From assembly GCF_051020975.1 (NCBI RefSeq), contig NW_027478165.1, forward strand, positions 898,001 through 962,000: a stretch of 64,000 nucleotides of DNA. The letters are read 5' to 3'. The notes under the pieces were generated by a model. The model had not been told where the DNA came from and did not search any database. It worked only from the letters and a program-made list of their open reading frames with translations. The position numbers and the translations under genes were made by a program. Each line of letters starts with the position of its first letter. Positions within the stretch are counted from its first letter, which is position 1. Of the stretch, positions 1 through 8,549 are shown in pieces. This stretch comes from Osmia lignaria lignaria. Lineage: Eukaryota; Arthropoda; Insecta; Hymenoptera; Megachilidae.

Positions 1-5
1 TGTGC

Positions 6-31
6 AGAAGAAGAACAACAAGAAGAAGAAA
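6..31. repeat. Purine-rich GAA/CAA trinucleotide tract of the monomer
   Basis: About 26 bases made only of A, G and two C, reading as GAA triplets interrupted by CAACAA. It is present in essentially every monomer and varies by point changes: GAGGAA in the copies with the CCCGTTCC type of sub-repeat B, AGGAGAAG around 16.1 kb and 20.6 kb, GAGGGAG at 34.8 kb and its copies. Trinucleotide tracts usually vary in length; this one does so only once in the window, near 63,435. Confidence 0.9.
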
Positions 32-88
32 TATCTCGAAATATGTCCGTCAGGCCCCTTCCCTTGAGATAAATCTGCAAATATCTCG
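29..88 (+). repeat. Two direct copies of AAATATCTCG, 50 bp apart
   Basis: AAATATCTCG lies at 29-38 and again at 79-88, both on the plus strand. Both copies are kept in nearly all monomers. Exceptions are single-base changes, such as ATATCTCAAA near 48,973 and 52,193 and ATATCTTGAA near 56,378 and 61,853. The same ten-base word occurs in inverted form elsewhere in the unit (see 838-857). Possible explanations are a bound protein or descent from a shorter ancestral repeat; the sequence does not decide. Confidence 0.85.
53..79 (+). repeat. Internal sub-repeat B of the monomer
   Basis: This 27-bp segment starts GGCCCCTTCCCTTGAG and ends ATCTGCA. It matches sub-repeat A of the same unit (261-287) at 24 of 27 positions. 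In both places a GCGAGCT follows shortly after (32 bp from the segment start in A, 44 bp in B), then a similar CAAAT or CAAAAT word, so the duplicated tract is probably 45-60 bp with a roughly 12-bp length difference. It is the most variable part of the monomer: CCCC-TTCCC, CCCG-TTCCT, CCAG-TTCCT, CCCG-TTTTT, CGCC-TTCCC and GACCCTTCCC types mark subfamilies. Confidence 0.8.
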
Positions 89-260
89 GAAACGAAGCGA
101 GCTATGGCAAAATATTAAGAGACCTTTTTTGTAGAGAATTAAGTTTCCTACTTTTTATGTTCTATGATATTTTTCGATCAGAGGCGTAGTTCTCGAGATA
201 TATCAAGATATTTAAAAGTTCCGAAGCCGCACCAACATAATAGAGATACAGAAACACCGT

Positions 261-287
261 GGCCCCTTTCTTTGAGATAACTCTGCA
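261..287 (+). repeat. Internal sub-repeat A of the monomer
   Basis: This 27-bp segment starts GGCCCCTTTCTTTGAG and ends CTCTGCA. It differs from sub-repeat B at only three positions (9, 11 and 21). It lies 114 bp before the B copy of the next monomer (375) and 208 bp after the B copy of its own. Unlike B it is conserved across the array; the main variants are GGCTCCTTT and GGCTCCTTCC. The match suggests that the 322-bp unit was built from shorter, now diverged units. Confidence 0.8.
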
Positions 288-837
288 CGATTGCGAGCTG
301 GAAATGCCACTTCCAGTTTAGCTGTGCAGAAGAAGAACAACAAGAAGAAGAAATATCTCGAAATATGTCCATCAGGACCCTTCCCTTGAGATAAATCTGC
401 AAATATCTCGGAAACGAAGCGAGCTATGGCAAAATGTTAAGAGACCTTTTTTGTAGAGAATAATGTTTCCTACAATTTACGTTCTATGATATTTTTTGAT
501 CAGAAGCGTAGTTTTCGAGATATATCGAAATATTTAAAAGTTCCGAAGCCGCACCAACATAATAGAGATACAGAAACACCGTGGCCCCTTTCTTTGAGAT
601 AACTCTGCACTATTGCGAGCTGCAAATGCCACTTCCAGCTTAGCTGTGCAGAAGAAGAACAACAAGAAGAAGAAATATCTCGAAATATGTCCGTCAGGCC
701 CCTTCCCTTGAGATATATCTGCAAATATCTCGGAAACGAAGCGAGCTATGGCAAAATGTTAAGAGACCTTTTTTGTAGAGAATTATGTTTCCTACAATAT
801 AGGTTCTATGATATTTTTTGACCAGAAGCGTAGTTTT

Positions 838-857
838 CGAGATATATCGAGATATTT
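838..857 (-). repeat. Tandem inverted copies of the ATATCTCG motif
   Basis: On the minus strand the ten-base word AAATATCTCG (848-857) is followed directly by a near-copy, ATATATCTCG (838-847). The two sit exactly 10 bp apart, about one helical turn. The perfect form is present in the subfamily whose segment begins GAAGCGTAGTTTTCGAG. In the GATGCG and GAGGCG subfamilies the distal copy usually reads CAAGATATTT on the plus strand, with one mismatch. Together with the two plus-strand copies, the monomer carries up to four copies, two per strand. Confidence 0.8.
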
Positions 858-966
858 AAAAGTTCCGAAGCCGCACCAACATAATAGAGATACAGAAACA
901 CCGTGGCCCCTTTCTTTGAGATAACTCTGCACTATTGCGAGCTGCAAATGCCACTTCCAGCTTAGC

Positions 967-1756
967 TGTGCAGAAGAAGAACAACAAGAAGAAGAAATAT
1001 CTCGAAATATGTCCGTCAGGCCCCTTCCCTTGAGATAAATCTGCAAATATCTCGGAAACGAAGCGAGCTATGGCAAAATATTAAGAGACCTTTTTTGTAG
1101 AGAATTAAGTTTCCTACTTTTTATGTTCTATGATATTTTTCGATCAGAGGCGTAGTTCTCGAGATATATCAAGATATTTAAAAGTTCCGAAGCCGCACCA
1201 ACATAATAGAGATACAGAAACACCGTGGCCCCTTTCTTTGAGATAACTCTGCACGATTGCGAGCTGGAAATGCCACTTCCAGTTTAGCTGTGCAGAAGAA
1301 GAACAACAAGAAGAAGAAATATCTCGAAATATGTCCATCAGGACCCTTCCCTTGAGATAAATCTGCAAATATCTCGGAAACGAAGCGAGCTATGGCAAAA
1401 TGTTAAGAGACCTTTTTTGTAGAGAATAATGTTTCCTACAATTTACGTTCTATGATATTTTTTGATCAGAAGCGTAGTTTTCGAGATATATCGAAATATT
1501 TAAAAGTTCCGAAGTCGCACCAACATAATAGAGATACAGAAACACCGTGGCCCCTTTCTTTGAGATAACTCTGCACTATTGCGAGCTGCAAATGCCACTT
1601 CCAGCTTAGCTGTGCAGAAGAAGAACAACAAGAAGAAGAAATATCTCGAAATATGTCCGTCAGGCCCCTTCCCTTGAGATATATCTGCAAATATCTCGGA
1701 AACGAAGCGAGCTATGGCAAAATCTTAAGAGACCTTTTTTGTAGAGAATTATGTTC
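967..1756. repeat. Block of about 2.5 monomers, copy 2 of 3
   Basis: Near-identical to 1-790 at an offset of 966 bp, exactly three monomers. It continues at an offset of 3,220 bp into 4187-5220, so the 967-2000 and 4187-5220 tracts share the next monomer too (GGTCAGAAGCG and CTAGTGCGAGCCGC with CCACTTCGAG). Private changes here include GAAGTCGC, AAATCTTAAG and TTCCCTAC. Confidence 0.8.
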
Positions 1757-2738
1757 CCTACAATTTAGGTTCTATGATATTTTTTGGTCAGAAGCGTAGT
1801 TTTCGAGATATATCGAGATATTTAAAAGTTCCGAAGCCGCACCAACATAATAGAGATACAGAAACACCGTGGCCCCTTTCTTTGAGATAACTCTGCACTA
1901 GTGCGAGCCGCAAATGCCACTTCGAGCTTAGCTGTGCAGAAGAAGAACAACAAGAAGAAGAAATATCTCGAAATATGTCCGTCAGGCCCCTTCCCTTGAG
2001 ATAAATCTGCAAATATCTCGGGAACGAAGCGAGCTATGGCAAAATGTTAAGAGACCTTTTTTGTAGAGAATTAAGTTTCCTACTTTTTATGTTCTATGAT
2101 ATTTTTTGATCAGATGCGTAGTTCTCGAGATATATCAAGATATTTAAAAGTTCCGAAGCCGCACCAACATAATAGAGATACAGAAACACCGTGGCCCCTT
2201 TCTTTGAGATAACTCTGCACTATTGCGACCTGCAAATGCCACTTCCAGCTCAGCTGTGCAGAAGAAGAACAACAAGAAGAAGAAATATCTCGAAATATGT
2301 CCGTCAGGCCCCTTCCCTTGAGATAAATCTGCAAATATCTCGGAAACGAAGCGAGCTATAGCAAAATGTTAAGAGACCGTTTTTGTAGAGAATTAAGTTT
2401 CCTACTTTTTATGTTCTATGATATTTTTTGATCAGATGCGTAGTTCTCGAGATATATCAAGATACTTAAAAGTTCCGAAGCCGCACCAACATAATAGAGA
2501 TACAGAAACACCGTGGCCCCTTTCTTTGAGATAACTCTGCACTATTGCGAGCTGCAAATGCCACTTCCAGCTTAGCTGTGCAGAAGAAGAACAACAAGAA
2601 GAAGAAATATCTCGAAATATGTCCGTCAGGCCCCTTCCCTTGAGATATATCTGCAAATATCTCGGAAACGAAGCGAGCTATGGCAAAATGTTAAGAGACC
2701 TTTTTTGTAGAGAATTATGTTTCCTACAATTTACGTTC

Positions 2739-3382
2739 TATGACATTTTTTGATCAGAAGCGTAGTTTTCGAGATATATCGAGATATTTAAAAGTTCCGA
2801 AGCCGCACCAACATAATAGAGATACAGAAACACCGTGGCCCCTTTCTTTGAGATAACTCTGCACTATTGCGACCTGCAAATGCCACTTCCAGCTCAGCTG
2901 TGCAGAAGAAGAACAACAAGAAGAAGAAATATCTCGAAATATGTCCGTCAGGCCCCTTCCCTTGAGATAAATCTGCAAATATCTCGGAAACGAAGCGAGC
3001 TATGGCAAAATGTTAAGAGACCTTTTTTGTAGAGAATTAAGCTTCCTACTTTTTACGTTCTATGACATTTTTTGATCAGAAGCGTAGTTTTCGAGATATA
3101 TCGAGATATTTAAAAGTTCCGAAGCCGCACCAACATAATAGAGATACAGAAACACCGTGGCCCCTTTCTTTGAGATAACTCTGCACTATTGCGACCTGCA
3201 AATGCCACTTCCAGCTCAGCTGTGCAGAAGAAGAACAACAAGAAGAAGAAATATCTCGAAATATGTCCGTCAGGCCCCTTCCCTTGAGATAAATCTGCAA
3301 ATATCTCGGAAACGAAGCGAGCTATGGCAAAATGTTAAGAGACCTTTTTTGTAGAGAATTAAGCTTCCTACTTTTTATGTTC
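2739..3382. repeat. Tandem duplication of one monomer
   Basis: The two units share ACGTTCTATGACATT, GAAGCGTAG, GCGACCTGC and CCAGCTCAGCTG in the same order, and I noticed no mismatch over most of the 322 bp. An AAGCTTCC word appears only after each of them (about 3040 and 3362). This looks like a recent single-unit unequal crossover. Confidence 0.7.
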
Positions 3383-3397
3383 TATGATATTTTTTGA

Positions 3398-5973
3398 TCA
3401 GATGCGTAGTTCTCGAGATATATCAAGATATTTAAAAGTTCCGAAGCCGCACCAACATAATAGAGATACAGAAACACCGTGGCCCCTTTCTTTGAGATAA
3501 CTCTGCACTATTGCGAGCTGCAAATGCCACTTCCAGCTTAGCTGTGCAGAGGAAGAACAACAAGAAGAAGAAGTATCTCGAAATATGTCCGTCAGGCCCG
3601 TTCCTTTGAGCTGAATCTGCAAATATCTCGGAAACGAAGCGAGCTATGGCAAAATGTTAAGAGACGTTTTTTGTAGAGAATTATGTTTCCTACAATTTAT
3701 GTTCTATGATATTTTTTGATCAGAAGCGTAGTTTTCGAGATATATCGAGATATTTAAAAGTTCCGAAGCCGCACCAACATAATAGAGATACAGAAACACC
3801 GTGGCCCCTTTCTTTGAGATAACTCTGCACTAGTGCGAGCCGCAAGTGCCACTTCCAGCTTAGCTGTGCAGAAGAAGAACAACAAGAAGAATAAATATCT
3901 CGAAATATGTCCGACAGGCCCCTTCCCTTGAGATAAATCTGCAAATATCTCGGAAACGAAGCGAGCTATGGCGAAATGTTAAGAGACCTTTTTTGTAGAG
4001 AATTAAGTTTCCTACTTTTTATCTTCTATGATATTTTTTGATCAGATGCGTAGTTCTCGAGATATATCAAGATATTTAAAAGTTCCGAAGCCGCACCAAC
4101 ATAATAGAGATACAGAAACACCGTGGCCCCTTTCTTTGAGATAACTCTGCACTATTGCGCGCTGCAAATGCCACTTCCAGCTTAGCTGTGCAGAAGAAGA
4201 ACAACAAGAAGAAGAAATATCTCGAAATATGTCCGTCAGGCCCCTTCCCTTGAGATAAATCTGCAAATATCTCGGAAACGAAGCGAGCTATGGCAAAATG
4301 TTAAGAGACCTTTTTTGTAGAGAATTAAGTTTCCTACTTTTTATGTTCTATGATATTTTTCGATCAGAGGCGTAGTTCTCGAGATATATCAAGATATTTA
4401 AAAGTTCCGAAGCCGCACCAACATAATAGAGATACAGAAACACCGTGGCCCCTTTCTTTGAGATAACTCTGCACGATTGCGAGCTGGAAATGCCACTTCC
4501 AGTTTAGCTGTGCAGAAGAAGAACAACAAGAAGAAGAAATATCTCGAAATATGTCCATCAGGACCCTTCCCTTGAGATAAATCTGCAAATATCTCGGAAA
4601 CGAAGCGAGCTATGGCAAAATGTTAAGAGACCTTTTTTGTAGAGAATAATGTTTCCTACAATTTACGTTCTATGATATTTTTTGATCAGAAGCGTAGTTT
4701 TCGAGATATATCGAAATATTTAAAAGTTCCGAAGCCGCACCAACATAATAGAGATACAGAAACACCGTGGCCCCTTTCTTTGAGATAACTCTGCACTATT
4801 GCGAGCTGCAAATGCCACTTCCAGCTTAGCTGTGCAGAAGAAGAACAACAAGAAGAAGAAATATCTCGAAATATGTCCGTCAGGCCCCTTCCCTTGAGAT
4901 ATATCTGCAAATATCTCGGAAACGAAGCGAGCTATGGCAAAATGTTAAGAGACCTTTTTTGTAGAGAATTATGTTTCCTACAATTTAGGTTCTATGATAT
5001 TTTTTGGTCAGAAGCGTAGTTTTCGAGATATATCGAGATATTTAAAAGTTCCGAAGCCGCACCAACATAATAGAGATACAGAAACACCGTGGCCCCTTTC
5101 TTTGAGATAACTCTGCACTAGTGCGAGCCGCAAATGCCACTTCGAGCTTAGCTGTGCAGAAGAAGAACAACAAGAAGAAGAAATATCTCGAAATATGTCC
5201 GTCAGGCCCCTTCCCTTGAGATATATCTGCAAATATCTCGGAAAGGAAGCGAGCTATGGCAAAATGTTAAGAGACCTTTTTTGTAGAGAATTATGTTTCC
5301 TACAATATAGGTTGTATGATATTTTTTGACCAGAAGCGTAGTTTTCGAGATATATCGAGATATTTAAAAGTTCCGATGCCGCACCAACATAATAGAGATA
5401 CAGAAACACCGTGGCCCCTTTCTTTGAGATAACTCTGCACTAGTGCGAGCCGCAAATGCCACTTCCAGCTTAGCTGTGCAGAAGAAGAACAACAAGAAGA
5501 AGAAATATCTCGAAATATGTCCGTCAGGCCCCTTCTCTTGAGATAAATCTGCAAATATCTCGGAAACGAAGCGAGCTATGGCAAAATGTTTAGAGACCTT
5601 TCTTGTAGAGAATTAAGTTTCCTACTTTTTATGTAGTATGATATTTTTTGATCAGATGCGTAGTTCTCGAGATATATCAAGATATTTAAAAGTTCCGAAG
5701 CCGCACCAACATAATAGAGATACAGAAACACCGTGGCCCCTTTCTTTGAGATAACTCTGCACGATTGCGAGCTGGAAATGCCACTTCCAGTTTAGCTGTG
5801 CAGAAGAAGAACAACAAGAAGAAGAAATATCTCGAAATATGTCCATCAGGACCCTTCCCTTGAGATATATCTGCAAATATCTCGGAAACGAAGCGAGCTA
5901 TGGCAAAATGTTAAGAGACCTTTTTTGTAGAGAATAATGTTTCCTACAATTTACGTTCTATGACATTTTTTGA
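3398..5973. repeat. 8-monomer higher-order unit (2,576 bp), copy 1
   Basis: The block opens with a characteristic trio. The first unit has GAGGAAGAAC, CCCGTTCC and GAGCTGAATC; the second has CCGACAGGCCCC and GCGAAATG; the third has TATCTTCTATG and TTGCGCGCTG. The same trio reappears exactly 2,576 bp later. The interior units are less well matched: of those after the trio, the unit at about 5300 matches best to the one at 7876. The higher-order structure is real but mosaic. Confidence 0.75.
4187..5220. repeat. Block of about 3.2 monomers, copy 3 of 3
   Basis: Matches 967-2000 at an offset of 3,220 bp (ten monomers) with only scattered differences, including the unusual CCACTTCGAG, where most copies have CCACTTCCAG. 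It lies inside the first copy of the 8-monomer repeat, so two duplication histories overlap here. Confidence 0.8.
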
Positions 5974-8549
5974 TCAGAAGCGTAGTTTTCGAGATATATC
6001 GAGATATTTAAAAGTTCCGAAGCCGCACCAACATAATAGAGATACAGAAACACCGTGGCCCCTTTCTTTGAGATAACTCTGCACTATTGCGAGCTGCAAA
6101 TGCCACTTCCAGCTTAGCTGTGCAGAGGAAGAACAACAGGAAGAAGAAGTATCTCGAAATATGTCCGTCAGGCCCGTTCCTTTGAGCTGAATCTGCAAAT
6201 ATCTCGGAAACGAAGCGAGCTATGGCAAAATGTTTAGAGACGTTTTTTGTAGTGAATTATGTTTCCTACAATTTATGTTCTATGATATTTTTTGATCAGA
6301 AGCGTAGTTTTCGAGATATATCGAGATATTTAAAAGTTCCGAAGCCGCACCAACATAATAGAGATACAGAAACACCGTGGCTCCTTTCTTTGAGATAACT
6401 CTGCACTAGTGCGAGCCGCAAATGCCACTTCCAGCTTAGCTGTGCAGAAGAAGAACAACAAGAAGAAGAAATATCTCGAAATATGTCCGACAGGCCCCTT
6501 CCCTTGAGATAAATCTGCAAATATCTCGGAAACGAAGCGAGCTATGGCGAAATGTTAAGAGACCTTTTTTGTAGAGAATTAAGTTTCCTACTTTTTATCT
6601 TCTACGATATTTTTTGATCAGATGCGTAGTTCTCGAGATATATCAAGATATTTAAAAGTTCCGAAGCCGCACCAACATAATAGAGATACAGAAACACCGT
6701 GGCCCCTTTCTTTGAGATAACTCTGCACTATTGCGCGCTGCAAATGCCACTTCCAGCTTAGCTGTGCGGAAGAAGAACAACAAGAAGGAGAAATATTTCG
6801 AAATATGTCCGTCAGGCCCCTTCCCTTGAGATAAATCTGCAAATATCTCGGAAACGAAGCGAGCTATGGCAAAATGTTAAGAGACCTTTTTTGTAGAGAA
6901 TTAAGTTTCCTACAATTTATGTTCTATGATATTTTTTGATCAGAAGCGTAGTTTTCGAGATATATCGAGATATTTAAAAGTTCCGAAGCCGCACCAACAT
7001 AATAGAGATACAGAAACACCGTGGCCCCTTTCTTTGAGATAACTCTGCACGATTGCGAGCTGGAAATGCCACTTCCAGTTTAGCTGTGCAGAAGAAGAAC
7101 AACAAGAAGAAGAAATATCTCGAAATATGTCCATCAGGACCCTTCCCTTGAGATAAATCTGCAAATATCTCGGAAACGAAGCGAGCTATGGCAAAATGTT
7201 ATGAGACCTTTTTTGTAGAGAATAATGTTTCCTACAATTTACGTTCTATGACATTTTTTGATCAGAAGCGTAGTTTTCGAGATATATCGAGATATTTAAA
7301 AGTTCCGAAGCCGCACCAACATAATAGAGATACAGAAACACCGTGGCCCCTTTCTTTGAGATAACTCTGCACTATTGCGACCTGCAAATGCCACTTTCAG
7401 CTCAGCTGTGCAGAAGAAGAACAACAAGAAGAAGAAATATCTCGAAATATGTCCGTCAGGCCCCTTCCCTTGAGATAAATCTGCAAATATCTCGGAAACG
7501 AAGCGAGCTATGGCAAAATGTTATGAGACCGTTTTTGTAGAGAATTAAGTTTCCTACTTTTTATGTTCTATGATATTTTTTAATCAGATGCGTAGTTCTC
7601 GAGATATATCAAGATATTTAAAAGTTCCGAAGCCGCACCAACATAATAGAGATACAGAAACACCGTGGCCCCTTTCTTTGAGATAACTCTGCACTATTGC
7701 GAGCTGCAAATGCCACTTCCAGCTTAGCTGTGCAGAAGAAGAACAACAAGAAGAAGAAATATCTCGAAATATGTCCGTCAGGCCCCTTCCCTTGAGATAT
7801 ATCTGCAAATATCTCGGAAACGAAGCGAGCTATGGCAAAATGTTAAGAGACCTTTTTTGTAGAGAATTATGTTTCCTACAATATAGGTTCTATGATATTT
7901 TTTGACCAGAAGCATAGTTTTCGAGATATATCGAGATATTTAAAAGTTCCGAAGCCGCACCAACATAATAGAGATACAGAAACACCGTGGCCCCTTTCTT
8001 TGAGATAACTCTGCACTAGTGCGAGCCGCAAATGCCACTTCCAGCTTAGCTGTGCAGAAGAAGAACAACAAGAAGAAGAAATATCTCGAAATATGTCCGT
8101 CAGGCCCCTTCCCTTGAGATAAATCTGCAAATATCTCGGAAACGAAGCGAGCTATGGCAAAATGTTTAGAGACCTTTCTTGTAGAGAATTAAGTTTCCTA
8201 CTTTTTATGTAGTATGATATTTTTTGATCAGATGCGTAGTTCTCGAGATATATCGAGATATTTAAAAGTTCCGAAGCCGCACCAACATAATAGAGATACA
8301 GAAACACCGTGGCCCCTTTCTTTGAGATAACTCTGCACGATTGCGAGCTGGAAATGCCACTTCCAGCTCAGCTGTGCAGAAGAAGAACAACAAGAAGAAG
8401 AAATATCTCGAAATATGTCCGTCAGGCCCCTTCCCTTGAGATAAATCTGCAAATATCTCGGAAACGAAGCGAGCTATGGCAAAATGTTAAGAGACCTTTT
8501 TTGTAGAGAATTAAGTTTCCTACTTTTTATGCTCTATGATATTTTTTGA
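5974..8549. repeat. 8-monomer higher-order unit (2,576 bp), copy 2
   Basis: The trio described for 3398 is repeated here with small changes (TATCTTCTACG, AAGAAGGAGAAATATTTCG near 6,785). The next trio follows after another 2,576 bp. Interior units have been partly replaced: the unit at about 7262 carries the GCGACCTGC type with a private CCACTTTCAG. Confidence 0.75.
8346..8368. repeat. Perfect 8-bp-arm inverted repeat, potential hairpin
   Basis: AGCTGGAA (8346-8353) and TTCCAGCT (8361-8368) are exact reverse complements around the 7-base loop ATGCCAC. Most monomers read CTGCAA on the left, which puts one mismatch in the stem. The copies with CTGGAA (for example near 300, 1265, 24,127, 55,353) restore at least the six inner pairs. 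A second small inverted repeat, CAGCT-T-AGCTG, overlaps the right arm in most copies, so two alternative folds compete. No function is shown. Confidence 0.6.

Larger units (their letters stand above)
1..322. repeat. First complete monomer (reference copy for the internal description)
   Basis: This copy has 127 G or C bases of 322, about 39%. In order it holds a purine-rich GAA/CAA tract (6-31), a first AAATATCTCG motif (29-38), internal sub-repeat B (53-79), a second AAATATCTCG (79-88), a GCGAGCT (97-103), a T-rich stretch with runs of five to six T (about 123-175), a palindromic CTCGAG with the inverted form of the ten-base motif (193-213), internal sub-repeat A (261-287), a second GCGAGCT (293-299), and the region just before the next unit that can fold as a small hairpin in some copies. 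The length of 322 is close to two nucleosome repeats, a common satellite size class. The choice of start is arbitrary because the array is circularly permutable. Confidence 0.95.
1..790. repeat. Block of about 2.5 monomers, copy 1 of 3
   Basis: This stretch recurs at 967-1756 (3 monomers later) and again at 4187-4976 (13 monomers after this one). The shared signature is a monomer with GAGGCGTAG, CGATTGCGAGCTGG and ATCAGGACCC, followed by one with TCGAAATATTTAAAAG and a TTGAGATATATC end. Copies 1 and 2 differ by only a few bases, such as GAAGCCGC against GAAGTCGC at about 1513. Confidence 0.8.

Noticed and set aside
79..100. CENP-B box
   Set aside because: CTTCGTTTCC on the minus strand has the TTCG start, but the required A and the CGGG are not at the right spacing. 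CTCGGGAACG variants do not match in the other orientation either.
205..216. TATA-like promoter element (TATTTAAAAG)
   Set aside because: A single AT-rich word in a 61% AT repeat, with no initiator or downstream gene. Transcription of the satellite is possible but the sequence does not show it.
1..322. Hammerhead ribozyme, as found in some animal satellites
   Set aside because: I looked for the CTGANGA and GAAA core on both strands. TGATCAGATG and CTGAATC resemble parts of it, but no complete core with suitable stems is present.
178..402. Recurrent minus-strand frames of 74-84 codons as small cysteine-containing proteins or a multigene family
   Set aside because: They start only at TTG, are copies of one satellite segment, tolerate amino-acid changes, lost starts and stops freely, and cannot be read from unit to unit because 322 is not a multiple of three. 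No promoter, intron signal or known domain is visible.
2835..3032. Plus-strand 65-codon frames (for example here, at 3157, 7343, 8309, 16037, and at 35,388 and its copies)
   Set aside because: They start at GTG or TTG and are open only in the subfamilies where CCAGCTCAGC or CTTCGCTG removes a stop codon. They overlap the minus-strand frames and have no coding signature.
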